From NCBI RefSeq assembly GCF_029227915.1, contig NC_079876.1:23434001-23498000 (forward strand): 64,000 nt of DNA. The letters are read 5' to 3'. The notes beneath the pieces were generated by a model. It searched no databases. It had not been told where the DNA came from and worked only from the letters and a program-made list of their open reading frames with translations. Of the stretch, positions 47,084 through 58,244 are shown piece after piece. Source of the stretch: Hydractinia symbiolongicarpus (lineage: Eukaryota > Cnidaria > Hydrozoa > Anthoathecata > Hydractiniidae). The number at the start of each line of letters is the position of its first letter. Within the stretch, counting starts at the first letter, position 1. A program made the translations under genes and the position numbers.

Positions 47084-48465
47084 GTTTTCGCAACAAATTA
47101 GTTATTTGTGTTGCTTCTGTTTATATTTGTACAGGACTAAAGTTGCTTAATAATTTTCAAATCCAATTTAATTGGTTATAAACGAGTTTCTATAAACAAT
47201 CGTGTATTACTAGTCGTTTGCCGGTGAAAAATCAAGAGCAGCCACTATAAAATGTCGCATTTGCTATTTTGAAAAGCATGTTAGTGGTATATTTTAATCG
47301 GTCCAATCTGAAGTAATCCTTTTTGACGTCGCTCTTGAAATACCGACACATCATCTATCAACCATAACTCGTGATCACTTAACTTTGACATAAATTAAAA
47401 TAGGGACCCGTGTAAAAGAAAATTTGTTTGTAATTTAGAAGTGTCTATCTTTGTAAACATCGCGGACCAGAAATCGTGTTTAATATGACGAAAGATTATT
47501 AGAGGAAAATCATGAATATATATTGACTTTTCTAAAAAATGCTTTGAAGTCTAGGACATAACAGTGTTCTCGTTTTAAGGTCGTGTTCAGTAGGCTATTT
47601 GAGCTTATGTCGTTGATAAGTACCACATATTTTTGTATTGTGGCAAATTTGTGGTTTACATTGCTACTCCTTTTTATTCATAAAAAACGAAACAAACTGT
47701 AAACTAGAAAATGTTTATTAAAAAGTTTGCTACGTTTGACGGGATCTACAAGAGGGATACTCAATCAAAAACATGACTTTGAACAAAGAGAATTTTCTGC
47801 ACATGAATATTAAAACTGGGTTTATTAGCAAAAAAAAGGAATATTTTTTGTTATTCTGGCATAAAGAAATATTGAACTTGTAATGTCTAATAATTAATTT
47901 TAAATAGCATTGACTGGCAATTATGACCTTAAAACATTGGGAAAACTTAATAATGTGTATTTCAAACACTGCAATAGATTGACCTTCTGGCAAAATAGTG
48001 TTATTATTTAACAAATACGAGAAACTTAATAGATGGTTAATAATAGCTAAACTGTCTAATAGAAGATTATCTACAATGACATGCATATTTCGTAATAACA
48101 TATTGACATATGAGATAATATATAATGACAGTGCAATATTTCTTACCGTGAAAGCTTTTTTATCCGGTTAACACGAATAATCAATATTGTTCACTAGCTA
48201 AAGGTTAAATTAAATAAGATATTGAACATATATTTGCGTAAGTACCTACCCAATTTGCTAACATTTTGTGGTCTTGACAACTTGACAACAACTTATAGAG
48301 TCAGAGAGCCTTTGAGTGTAATAGACCTAGAGCAACACTGGTGGTGGGATCGTACAGTTTTGCCGTTGAAAGCTCTATCTTTGAGGTGATTTGCCATTAC
48401 TATGAAAAAATTCCATTAACAGAATGACTGAATACATGAACTAAATACAACTATAGTAGATCACC
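47084..48465. other. non-coding stretch
   Basis: No supported gene; the minus-strand frame at 47.73-48.10 kb has no recognisable motif. Confidence 0.45.
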
Positions 48466-48915
48466 CAGTGTTATGACATATAGTGTTATGACATATAGTG
48501 TTGCGACATATAGTGTTGTGACATATAGTGTTGTGACATATAGTGTTGTGACATATAGTGTTGTGACATATAGTGCTGTGACATATAGTGTTGCGACATA
48601 TAGTGTTGTGACATATAATGCTGTGACATATAGTATTATGACATATAGTGTTGTGACATATAGTATTGTGACATATAGTGTTGTGACATATAGTATTATG
48701 ACATATAGTGTTGTGACAGATAGTGTTATGACATATAGTATTGTGACATATAGTGTTGTGACATATAGTGTTGTGACATATAATGTTGTGACAGATAGTA
48801 TTGTGACATATAGTGTTGTGACATATAGTGTTGTGACATATAATGTTGTGACAGATAGTATTGTGGCATATAGTGTTGTGACATATAGTGTGATGACATA
48901 TAGTGTTGTGACATA
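48466..48915. repeat. 15-bp tandem repeat, 30 units
   Basis: Units of TAGTGTTGTGACATA with scattered substitutions occupy exactly 450 bp. Because 15 is a multiple of three, open frames run across it on both strands; these are not genes. Degenerate TGTGACAT words continue to about 49,000, suggesting an older, longer array. Confidence 0.97.
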
Positions 48916-50031
48916 TTGGAGGGGGGTTTGTGACATGTACTGGCATTTGTTACATGTGGTAGCGCTTGTGACATGAAAGTGACCATTGTGGCATATAGTG
49001 TCCGCACAGGGTGTAATACTCAGAATAGCAATCTCTAACTGAGAAATAGTTTTTATTTTCACCTGTTCCCCATGTTGTACCGTAAAAAACAAAAGACAAA
49101 AGGATAGTAAATAATATGAATATTAGGGAAGTAACCGTGTGGTTTTCAAAATAGGCTATCATAATTTCGTTTGATTATACATGTGCATACTGTTTCAACA
49201 GTTTAGGTAATACATTCTAGTTCCATCGTACAAGTGCAACATAACAGCAGATTTAGTGTGAACAAGCAAATTGCAAAAAACGCTCAATAACGTATGTTTA
49301 ATGATAATCTAAAAACTTGCATAGAAAACAATTTACAGGAATTACACAGGAACATTAAACTAGCTGAGGAAAGAAATTGACTGCATGTCTTTTTGATGAT
49401 AATTATAAAATTTACGTATATATATTTCATATGATTCATTTATGTTTTAATTTACGGTGTAAACATGCTGAGACTGCATATGAAACTATTTACAGGAAAT
49501 AGACAGCAACAATAACAATGGTAATTGTCCGTGCGTTAATTTGAGGCTAGTCCACAAGGACTGTGGAAAAACTTCCTTAGGCAGAACAACAAGGAGAAAA
49601 AGATGAATTTTGATGAGGTCAACAATGGCAAGTCTAAACACAAAACCTGGTATCTTTATTGTCTAGTGCTAGACTTGCTGATAAAAAATGCGAAATGATC
49701 ATATGCTTTCAACAAACCGTTAAGGAGATATAAAGACCTGCCAATAAACAAAAAAATTTTTTCAGAAATTCTTTTGAAAACGTTGCTGCTAAAGGAAAAT
49801 GTATATCTTCATGTGGTTTTGGCGAGCGGTTAAAGAGATATTGGGGTTTATATATATTTTGATGACGTCATCAATCCGTCTATTCATTAATGGATGGATT
49901 GTTCCAGCATTAGAAAATCAGGTCTATTTTTATCCAATTTAAACGCAAATCGTCAGAAATAACGTCATCCCATTCTAACTTTCTTTGACACAACTTATGA
50001 AGATCTAATTTCATTGAAGCAATTAATGACA
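48916..50031. other. non-coding stretch
   Basis: Nothing supported. A TGACGTCA site at 49,863-49,870 stands alone, outside the Polinton spacers. Confidence 0.4.
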
Positions 50032-50629
50032 TTATCTTTCCAGATAAATCGAATATTTCTGCAACCACTTGATTGCTTGATTTCCACTGGATCGTACTCC
50101 GTATATTAAGGTTTTGATGACTTTCTTCTCTGGAATTTTGCTCGTGTCCAAGTCACTTTGCCAAATATATCTTTGATAACACCAATCTTCCTGTCTCAAT
50201 TTTATCGAATTGTACATCTTTTGGATGTCTGTGTGATATGCTACAGGATACATCGACCATCTGATCAGAATTTCCCGTAACTTATTCATTTTGTTTCTAC
50301 CCTTAGCTAGCAAGTCCTTTAAGCTGTACCCTGACTCAGTTGCTTGTGATGCATTAAATACCGGTCTGCAAGGAGTTGTTACCGAGCTTCCCTTCCAAAC
50401 TGCTCTCCATGGAATGTAGTTTTTTTATGTTTGAATCTTCCAACTTTCTTTGTTGCTGATCGGTTAAATTTTTCACGAATTCTACATGACCCAGGGATTG
50501 TAATTTTGATTCGGATTTGATAACACTTTCTTTGTCTTTTGGATTGTAGCTAAGTTTCTTTAGTTGTTGTTGGTAGACCTTCATTACTTTGTGCTTGTTT
50601 GGTGTTAATTTTGATTCTGGATTTTGCAT
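50032..50629 (-). pseudogene. BEL/Pao reverse transcriptase, N-terminal fragment
   Basis: Two frames. The first (50,354-50,629) has the pre-RT region LSYNPKDKESVIKSE and LGHVEFVKNLTDQQQ. The second (50,032-50,313) has LAKGRNKMNKLREILIRW, YHTDIQKMYNSIKLRQEDWCYQRY (catalytic Asp of motif A in HTDIQKM) and IYGVRSSGNQA (motif B). The polymerase YVDD box is not reached. Stops between 50,313 and 50,354 and loss of everything beyond 50,032 inactivate it. Confidence 0.8.
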
Positions 50630-51101
50630 AATTGGTAGCTTTGCTATTGTTGTTCCAGAATTAGAATCTACTAGAACAGAATGATTAATTAAATTTTGTT
50701 CAACCTCTTCCTTAATGCTAATTGCCTCAGTCTGTTCATGGTTTTTGTAATTAGAACACGACCTGCATTTAACACACCTTACGTTATCTCACAGTCTCTT
50801 TAGCTTTTGAAAACAGTTTACTTTGCCTTGATACAAAAAGGGAATTTATCTATGTGTCATTATTGTTATCATGAAGATCAAAATCGCATACCTCATATTC
50901 AAGCAAAACAAGTCCGGGTTTACTTGATAACCACTTCGATACAGGTCTAACTGATTTGAAAGGAACGTAGATTGGTGAATTTGACTTGAGCGAAATTATT
51001 TTTCAATTGATGAAAATATCTTATGTGAGCCACCTATCACTCCAGATCCCCTATTGGCACTCCCAAAAACCGATTTGTAAATAGTTAGGCCAGATGGTAA
51101 C

Positions 51102-51629
51102 TCAAATACAGGTTTTTGGATGGCAACGCAAATGTTTATTACCTATCATAAAATCGATCTCTCCACCGACGCTTTTTGGTAGCTTTGGTAATTGATAGTC
51201 ACTTCCATATTTCAATCGATGCGCTTGTTTTATTTCAGATTCAACTTCTTCAAGTGGGTACTGTGGAAACGTAACAGTGATTTGATCTAGACATACTCCT
51301 GTCATATTGGTTGATTTTCCATTAGTTAACGCAAACTTCACTGTATAAATTCCATGAGTTGACTGTGTAACAATTCCGCCAACTCCTTCTAAATTGATTG
51401 GACCACAGTGTTCCGCAACAGCTTTCGTTCCAAGTTGGTTTATCGCTGATCTTCTCGAAGCAAAATCTCCACAACCACTATCAAAGAAAACAGTATACTG
51501 ATTGTTATCAATTTTAATAACTCCAAGTTGACAAATACCTTTTTCAGTTACAGTCTGTTCTTGTTGAGTTAAACTTTCTTTACCCTTCTTTTCATTGAAG
51601 TGGTGAGATGTATAAAATGATAACTTCAA
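51102..51629 (-). pseudogene. BEL/Pao aspartic protease region
   Basis: A 175-codon frame with YTVFFDSGCGDFASR, where DSG is the retropepsin active site, followed by the beta-rich segment GVGGIVTQSTHGIYTVKFAL and a conserved DFMIGNKHLRCHPK end. This is the DUF1758-type peptidase of BEL/Pao Pol. It overlaps the Gag remnant by ~40 bases in another frame, so a frameshift separates them. Confidence 0.75.
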
Positions 51630-52968
51630 TTCTTTTGAAAAGCTTGGTAAATCGACTCAGATCTTTATGCTCATCACAGACTGCCACGTGTTTTCTCGTT
51701 GAATATTTAGAATGGTAAAGATGCTGGCATACAAAATCCCTTTGACATTTGCCATCTTTGTGTTTTCCATCATGCATCGAAGCTCCCGGAAACAAACATT
51801 GGAAACATAAACCTTTCTTACGTAATTCCACAAATCGTTGCATAGGCGTCATCTCAACAAATTTCTTACACGTAAAATACTGGATAACTTTCATATCTCC
51901 TGAGTCCAGATGTTGCGACATGGCCAGTATCACCACAAAAAGCACAATTTTCGGTACATCTGGCACCTATAGAATGCATATTTCCTTTGGTTGGTGGTTA
52001 ACGATCCTTCTGCCGTTCTAATTCAGACTTGCGATATACAAGTAATTGCTTTTGCTCAATTTTCATATCTTTCTCCAGAAAGACAATTAATCAGTTCCAC
52101 AACTTCTGATCTTCTATGTCTTCGTTGCAAACATATGTTAACCACCTTGTCATTCTATTATCTTCCATAATTCGGTATAACTTATCGAAAGCATTATTAT
52201 TGTGCAACTTTGCTTCTATATTTTGTTTCTCACATAATTTCATTAAATTAATAACTTTTCTCAGTAAGACAATAATCCTTTCAGAATCTTTGTATTTCCA
52301 AATTGAATCAAAACTTTTCAAACGCTGCAACTTTTTGTTTAAAATAATCTTGGTATGGTGACCCCAAGTAAATCTGACATTAAACGTCTTGGGATTGTCC
52401 TTGAGTAAATCTTTTCAGAATTATCTCTGAATGTATAATCAATCACACCATAATCATTTCCATTGAACTTACCAAGTTTCATATTTAGCTTTCTTCCTTG
52501 AAAAACACTTTCCATTTCTAATTCTCTGCTTGCAGTTTTTTCTTCTAACTTTTTCATATAACTCGGTAAAGCTTTAGCAATCTCTTCATACTTTCTTAAT
52601 AAACCATATACAAGTGATACGTTACCCTTCTCCAGTAATAACTGTGGTATTTCCGCAGAAACCACATTCATCTTTTTCATTAAATCATGTAAATCGCTGC
52701 TTCTACTAGACACTTCATCAATCGCTAACCCTGCCAAATCAATATAAATTTCAATCTCTACCTCCGATAAAACTTTTGCAACGTCATCAATTAAAAACTT
52801 TGCATGCTTTTCTTTATTTGTTTTCTTCTCCTGCTCCTCTACGAAATCTTTTAATCTTAATTTGTGTTTGGCATCATTTGCATCCTGAATAAAACCTTTA
52901 ATAGCCATCATCTTTGAATTAAAATTTACACCATAGTTAGATTCATATATCGTCCGAAACTGTGTCAA
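51592..52968 (-). pseudogene. BEL/Pao Gag region with zinc motif
   Basis: The 209-codon frame at 52,339-52,968 is helical and charged (FVEEQEKKTNKEKHAKFLIDD, LEEKTASRELEME), as in BEL/Pao Gag. The next frame (to 52,091) contains WLTYVCNEDIEDQ. The piece at 51,592-51,966 has FTCKKFVEMTPMQRFVELRK, GLCFQCLFPGA and a Cys/His run (CQRDFVCQHLYHSKYS), the knuckle region before the protease. Stops at the frame joints separate the pieces. Confidence 0.7.
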
Positions 52969-53164
52969 TTTGTACTAGAAGGTCATCCATATCTGTATCA
53001 CGTAGCTAAATTAAACTCCTGAAATAATTTTGTTAAATTTATAACGTCTAACTGCTTATTTGGTTGGATAATTTTTTTCCACTTGTATGTAGTTCCTTGT
53101 AGTTTATAGCAACTTTTGATCTTTTACCTCTTCGCATAAGAGCATTCGTGTTGAACGCTGTTTG
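52969..53164. other. gap between opposing BEL/Pao fragments
   Basis: About 200 bp with no recognisable coding or LTR structure between the minus- and plus-strand pieces. Confidence 0.4.
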
Positions 53165-53870
53165 AATAGGATAACGTTATTCCAGACGATATGCGTTGGA
53201 TATGTTATGCGATATTTAAGAGAATAAATGGAGAGTTTTTATGTCAGTTGGTTTTAGGACAATCGAAGACAATCCCTGAAGGAACGTTGCAACTCAGGGC
53301 AGAATTAATTACTGCTCTACTTAATACCCACTCTGGTGAAATCAAGCGTTCCTTTGGTGATTACCATCAACATCAGCTAAGATATCAGATAGTGAAATTG
53401 TATTACATTGGTTAAAGAACGAGGAAAAGCCGTTGAAACAATGGGTGAGAAGCAGAGTGGTTGAAGTCAAAAGATTCACCAGTGTAGACAAATGATATTA
53501 TGTTCACAGTAAAAACATGATTGCTGATCTCGGAAAAAGAAAAGGTTGTCAGATCAAAGATACTGATCAATCTTCAAAATGGATTAATGGTATGACTGGA
53601 TGAAAAATGATATGCCGTTGAAGTCTGTCAACAATATAAAGCTGGATTCGAATGACCATAAAGAAGCTCAAAGGTAAATGCCGATCATTTCAGTGCATAC
53701 TAATGATGTTACTTGTAGATCCAAGTTACCTAAAGATATCTAGAAAAGGTATGAATTTTCAAATTATGCAATTAATCCCAATAAACATCGATTCTGTGTT
53801 GTCGTTAGAACAATGGTTATTGTCTGCAATTTCATTATATGTATTCGAAAAAGAAAGCTCTTTAGGAAAT
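53165..53870 (+). pseudogene. BEL/Pao Pol fragment (RNase H region and downstream)
   Basis: Frames on the plus strand read CQLVLGQSKTIPEGTLQLRAELITALLNTHSGE, then KNEEKPLKQWVRSRVVEVKRF, MIADLGKRKGCQIKD and KWINGM, then RYEFSNYAINPNK. The RAEL-containing segment and the NMIADLGTR-like block are typical of the RNase H-like and linker part of BEL/Pao Pol. Orientation is opposite to the neighbouring Gag-RT piece, so they are not one collinear element: either a second insertion or an inversion. Confidence 0.7.
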
Positions 53871-54572
53871 CGACGTGGAGAGGGACCAAACAGTTCATCC
53901 TTACCTAAAGAACGACGGAAAAATAGCGCAGGGTCAGATTTTTACGGACCTCCATTTTTTGGTTGGGCGCAGCTTAATTTCAGAATAATTTTGGAATCGC
54001 GTCAGAACCGCATAAACAAAAACACGCTACGGGGGCCATTTTAGTTTGGAAGTAAAGTTGTCATGTTTGTAAGACCTTTCAAATACTTTGTATCTATAGG
54101 AATACTTATTTTATATGCTTTCACACGTTAAGATGAATATATCGTCACTTTTCTAGCAATGTATAAATCTTAAACAAACCAATTTTAAGATTTTAGCTAG
54201 GAACATAGATTTCGAGGTGGCATCCTGCTGACGCCAGCTAGCTACAGTTATTCTTATCTAATCTTATTCCTTTGAAGTTTGTTATATATTTATTTTTATG
54301 TTGGGGTTGTGGCTCTCTAGCTAGCTCTTTAGCCACCTCTGACTATAAGTGAAAGTAGCCAAATACAGTTTGGCTAGCTACAGCAAAATCCCTATTGATC
54401 CTTATGCTAAATGCAGTTACACAAAATCCCTATTAATCCTTATGCTAAATGCAGCTACACCTTTTATTACTGTTATGAAAACTTATTCTAATATTATGAA
54501 AACTTATTCTAAAAAATAAAATTGTTAAGTGATTGTTTTAGTTGGATAGAGTAACGTTCCCTGTGTTTTTAT
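53871..54572. other. non-coding stretch with short duplications
   Basis: A ~42-bp direct duplication containing AAAATCCCTATT and CCTTATGCTAAATGCAG (54,388-54,460) and a 20-bp one (ATGAAAACTTATTCTAA, near 54,475 and 54,497). CTAGCTAG words recur. No gene supported. Confidence 0.5.
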
Positions 54573-55010
54573 TTGAAGATATTTGTATTGAATAATGGAG
54601 ACTACCGACTTCATATAAATGATGGATTTATAGTTGTTATTAACAGAACGCTACAAGAGCACATTGGTTTATCTGATCCGCCTGGCGGAAAGTACTATCT
54701 CTCAGGAGATTATGATGTATACTACATGACCGATGTTTATCAGAGATTAAGTCTTATATGCCCTCAGTTAGATGAGGATGATTGCTTGCTTAATGGGAAA
54801 AAATCAAAAATTCTTGTTTTGCTCCCCACTAAAGAGTTAAACTCTTGGGGTGATATGCTCACCTGAAATTCTGACACTCTGACCTATCTCCCATTGAAAA
54901 GATCGACGGATAGGCTCAAGTTCCTGCTTACCGATCAATACCACTCTGAAAAAAATGTTGCTTTTACAGGACTAACGATGCAACTCTTTATAGACAAAAG
55001 AAGGCGGATA
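54573..55010 (+). pseudogene. Polinton putative structural protein, second copy, 5'-truncated
   Basis: LHINDGFIVVINRTLQEHIGL, YYLSGDYDVYYMTD, CPQLDEDDCLLNGKKSKILVLL and LNSWGDMLT match the C-terminal half of the minus-strand gene at 57,558-57,961 (INRPLQELLGL, LNEDDCLLDGKKSKILALL, LNGWGDMLTW). A TGA (54,864-54,866) replaces the Trp codon of the other copy, after which the frame continues for about 50 codons to another TGA. The N-terminal half is missing. Role as a minor capsid or similar protein is inferred only from context. Confidence 0.55.
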
Positions 55011-55012
55011 CT

Positions 55013-55440
55013 ATGAAATGATATCCAACCCTACCACCAAGTGCGCCCGATTATGGTACTATGCAGGATGAAAGTCAAGTCTATAGGTTAAAAAAATTTG
55101 AGGAAATCGAACAGTATCTGCAAATGGAAATCAAAGAGCGCGAAAAAGTGCAAGATGCATGGGACTTGGGTTTGCTATTGTGACCATGGATTATTGAGTG
55201 TCAATGTTGTCACTACAGGCGTCGGCATTAGCAAAAGTTTTGGGGCTCCACTATGAATTTCTATGGCAGGTATCGCATTGGCTATGGAGATCGGTCAGGC
55301 TGGCCTACGGAATGCTTCAAAAAAATTAGGTGTCAAATTACAGAAACATGAATACTGAGCCGAACGCTTTAACGTAGCTTTACTTAAACTTAAAGAAACT
55401 GAAGTGATTAGGTTTAAATTGCCCAGAATGTTTGTCATTA
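55013..55440 (+). pseudogene. Polinton small coiled-coil/membrane protein
   Basis: It begins ATG-AAA-TGA, then reads on in frame: PTLPPSAPDYG, VYRLKKFEEIEQYLQMEIKER (coiled coil). In other frames it continues with a glycine/valine-rich hydrophobic stretch (VNVVTTGVGI, ISMAGIALAMEIGQAGLR) and KKLGVKLQKHE. Two or three frameshifts and stops. A soluble coil followed by a glycine-rich membrane segment recurs among these Polinton small proteins; function unknown. Confidence 0.45.
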
Positions 55441-55819
55441 TCGCAAAATAAAATAGATACTGGTTGTAAATTTTTATTTGAAGGCAGATGAGGAAAAATC
55501 TTCTGATTTAAAACCGTCTTGAATCATAGCTAGCTGACCACAATCAGGATAAAAAGTTAAAATATTTCTCTTAAATAAACTGTTATAAAGGCTTATAAGA
55601 ATAGCTTTATTCTGTATAGCTACAAGATCTGCTGTCTACACAGAATTACAGAAGAGGATGAATAGCTAACTAATTGAGAACTTGAAATTAGATTTTCACG
55701 GTTCACATCTTCGACATTTAGGGGTGTGACATTACTGTAAAATTATTTTAATTTAATAATTTGATCTCCAAATTTAAACATGCTCATTTATTTATAAAAT
55801 AAAAATTTGATCAATACAT
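55441..55819. other. non-coding stretch
   Basis: No supported feature. Confidence 0.4.
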
Positions 55820-55981
55820 TTATTTGATCGTCAAGCACTTACAAAAAACACCGTTATACAACTTATATTCATGATAACAATGCCAACATGATATTATACC
55901 TTGCACCATAAATTTTCTCCAACATTTGCATCGATCATATTCGTCAAGTATACATTCACAATCATCGCACTGTCCTTTCAT
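55820..55981 (-). CDS. intact 53-residue Cys-rich (zinc-ribbon-like) protein
   Basis: A short uninterrupted frame, ATG at 55,981 to TAA at 55,820, with ten Cys in paired arrangements: CDDCEC, CKCW, CWHC and CKC. Such pairs suggest two small zinc-binding knuckles. AATAAA precedes the ATG by 3 bases, as for other genes of this cluster. Small zinc-ribbon proteins are common in large DNA viruses and Polinton-like elements, but I cannot name a family. Intactness despite decayed neighbours supports it being real or recently functional. Confidence 0.55.
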   Translation of the reverse strand: MKGQCDDCECILDEYDRCKCWRKFMVQGIISCWHCYHEYKLYNGVFCKCLTIK

Positions 55982-56021
55982 CGTTTTATTTTATGTTTCT
56001 AACGATACATAAAATCCTGCT

Positions 56022-56204
56022 TTATTCTAAATCACGAACCCGATCCTCCAAATCTTCAATTGATCTATCATTCTCCTTCTCCTTCGACGATTCTTGCACT
56101 AGTGCCATAACCACAAGTGGTAGAGAGATACCAACACCGGCCATAAATTTCATGACTACCGCATTTTCAAACATTTCGAATTTTGATTTACGGTTGATAC
56201 ACAT
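56022..56204 (-). CDS. intact 60-residue membrane protein with C-terminal coiled coil
   Basis: The ATG at 56,204 overlaps nothing and directly follows AATAAA. One hydrophobic segment (FMAGVGISLPLVVMALV, residues ~19-36) is followed by a highly charged coil (SSKEKENDRSIEDLEDRVRDLE). No family recognised. It lies 40 bp upstream of the Cys-rich gene on the same strand, consistent with a gene string. Confidence 0.5.
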   Translation of the reverse strand: MCINRKSKFEMFENAVVMKFMAGVGISLPLVVMALVQESSKEKENDRSIEDLEDRVRDLE

Positions 56205-56219
56205 TTTATTTACATATTA

Positions 56220-57135
56220 TTTTTCAATACATCATCCACAAATAAGGCTTCCGCAAAGGCTCTTGTGCATGTTTTCATATCCAGGAAATAATTAGGAATA
56301 TATGGCTATATGAATCAATGGCTTTATTGCACATGCTCTTACACTTGAATCGGTCCGGAATATACGGGAGCATAAGGGGCTTCTTGCCGGATGCGTTATT
56401 ACACATTTCCTGTGTCTTGAAATGTTCCGGAACATACTTGAGATTATAGGGATTCCTTTCAACTACTTTATTACACATTTCCTGTGTCTTCAATTAATCC
56501 AGAACAAACGCGAGCGCCTCGGGCTCCCATTCAACTGCTTTGTTGCACATTTCGAGCGTCTTGAATTGATCTGGAACGTGCTTGAGGATATCGGGTGCTC
56601 GGGCGGACATGTCCTTAAATCGATCCGGAACGTACACTATCATCCTGGGATTCCCTTCCAACTATATTGTTTCACATTTATTGTGTCTTGAATTGATCCG
56701 GAAAATATCTGAGCCAAAGGGGCTAGCGATCAACCACCTTATTTCACATTTCCTGAGTCTTGAATTCATCTGGAATATTTTGAAACCATTAACTTATATT
56801 TATTTATTATATATTTCTGAATGCCATGTTATCGGAAGTAGTTCCTTTTTAATTTGAACATTCTGTGCTTTACGCTGGAGATAGACATCGAGTAATTCAA
56901 ACTCAACCCCAACCTTCCTACAGATATCCGGAGTAATAAAGCAATCCAGGATCCATTCTGACTTGAGCATATAGGGATCCTCTTGAACGGCTCTGGTGCA
57001 CATTTCCTGAGTCATGAATCGATCCGGAACATACTTGATCAACCAAGGATCCTCCCAAACCGCCTCGTTGCACATTTTCTGAGTCATGAGAAGAGATAGA
57101 GCAATGTTCCTTCTAGCACAGTCGCGTGCACGCAC
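56220..57135 (-). pseudogene. repeat protein with about 28-residue TQEMCNKAV...YVPDRF repeats
   Basis: From ATG at 57,135 the protein has at least seven repeats of the form F-K-T-Q-E-M-C-N-K-A-V, then about seven residues, P, then L-K-Y-V-P-D. The first block (to ~56,800) ends with QRKAQNVQIKKELLPITWHS; further repeats lie in shifted frames at 56,275-56,720, and the last, degraded one near 56,230. The repeats resemble the DUF4116-like leucine/cysteine solenoid repeats I recall from Polinton-associated and giant-virus proteins; Pfam assignment is unchecked. Several frameshifts and stops. Probably an interaction scaffold. Confidence 0.5.
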
Positions 57136-57557
57136 ACAGTGACGTCACAACAAATCCAATACCATACCATACTTATCCATGATTAGCTATGCCTTGTTGG
57201 GTAAAGTCCCTAATAAGTTGTGACGTCATCAAAGTATGCAGAATAGGAGTCCATAATTTTCTAGAACAATTCCTAAAAGTCTACGCATATCAAGGGTAAG
57301 TCCCTATTATACAAAAATGAGTAGGTGAATTCCCTGATATTCATCAAAAATTAACGCATGCGCAGTAAAAAGAGAAATAACTGTGTTGGTTGAGCAGAAT
57401 GAAATCTTCTGACAAAGTAAAAATTCTATATAATAAAGGTGCTTTTCAGAGGATGAAAAGGCAGATCTTGAAAAGTTGTGGGGGTTGGATTGAGGCCAAG
57501 GTTATCTTACAACATGGTTGTAAGATTCTAGTATAATAAATGTGCATTAATTGTCAA
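57136..57557. promoter_or_regulatory. Polinton spacer with CRE-type sites; terminator-like hairpin
   Basis: TGACGTCA occurs at 57,140-57,147 and 57,221-57,228. The stretch 57,110-57,430 is the inverted counterpart of 840-1,105. The part beyond 57,430 does not contain the SAP-type polymerase start expected there, so the copy was rearranged. A perfect 9-bp hairpin TCTTACAAC-ATG-GTTGTAAGA (57,505-57,525) lies just beyond the 3' end of the minus-strand gene ending at 57,558. Confidence 0.5.
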
Positions 57558-58244
57558 TCAAAATTCAGTGTATTTGGAAGTGCGCCAGTCATGACCTTCA
57601 TGGTTCCATTTTAAAGCTTGTTGATGTTGTTTCCATAGGGCTCTACAGACCGTATAAGGGTCTGTAGAGCCCTTCAGGGGGAGGTATATCGGGGTATCAA
57701 AACTCCAGGTCAGCATATCTCCCCAACCGTTCAATTCATTGGTGGCAAGTAAGGCAAGAATTTTGGATTTTTTACCATCCAATAGGCAGTCGTCTTCATT
57801 CAACTGCGGACAAACGAGGCGTAGCCGAATACAGATGTTGGTCCTGTAAAAGGCATCCTGGTCACCACTCGTGTAGTACTTTATTGCAGGGTCGTTTGGT
57901 AGACCCAAAAGCTCCTGCAATGGTCTGTTAATAACCACCGCATACCCGTCACTGACACGGAGCCTACAGAGTCAATTTTTCAGGAAAAACAGCTTGATCT
58001 TGTCCTCCGCCTGCCTGTTGACAATACTCGCGATATCCTCTATCCTGTATAAACCGTTCATGATCTCTATCCGAGTCACCCTGTGATCGGGCCCTACTTT
58101 CCGGATCGTGAAGTCGTTATTGCTGTACAGTTTAAGCCATGTGGGTCGAATACTTATCGATTTCAAGGCAATTCTTGTATCTTGTCCGAGGTAGTCCTCG
58201 AAAATCGTAAGCTTTTCGATATTGGTAATGTACAGTTGTTTCAT
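57558..58244 (-). pseudogene. Polinton putative structural protein (one in-frame stop)
   Basis: The ATG at 58,244 lies within a palindrome shared with the divergent gene. The 228-codon frame has a single TGA (57,972-57,974). N-terminal half: LTIFEDYLGQDTRIALKSISI and PTWLKLYSNNDFTIR; C-terminal half: GYAVVINRPLQELLGL, CPQLNEDDCLLDGKKSK, GWGDMLTW and DTPIYLPL. Beta-rich predicted composition and position beside the capsid-like gene suggest a virion or assembly protein, but no fold can be assigned from sequence alone. A 14-bp perfect hairpin lies within the last 40 codons. Confidence 0.5.
57638..57672. repeat. 14-bp-stem hairpin inside the structural gene
   Basis: GGGCTCTACAGACC (57,638-57,651) pairs perfectly with 57,659-57,672 around the loop GTATAAG. 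It lies within the coding frame near its 3' end. Confidence 0.9.

Larger units (their letters stand above)
50032..52968 (-). mobile_element. BEL/Pao LTR retrotransposon, gag to partial RT
   Basis: Gag, zinc motif, aspartic protease and the start of RT lie in correct order on the minus strand. The 3' part (rest of RT, RNase H, integrase) is missing at this locus and no LTR pair was recognised. Confidence 0.8.

Noticed and set aside
48451-49092. Four long open frames over the 15-bp repeat
   Set aside because: A stop-free 15-bp unit makes them inevitable; no upstream start or other protein features.
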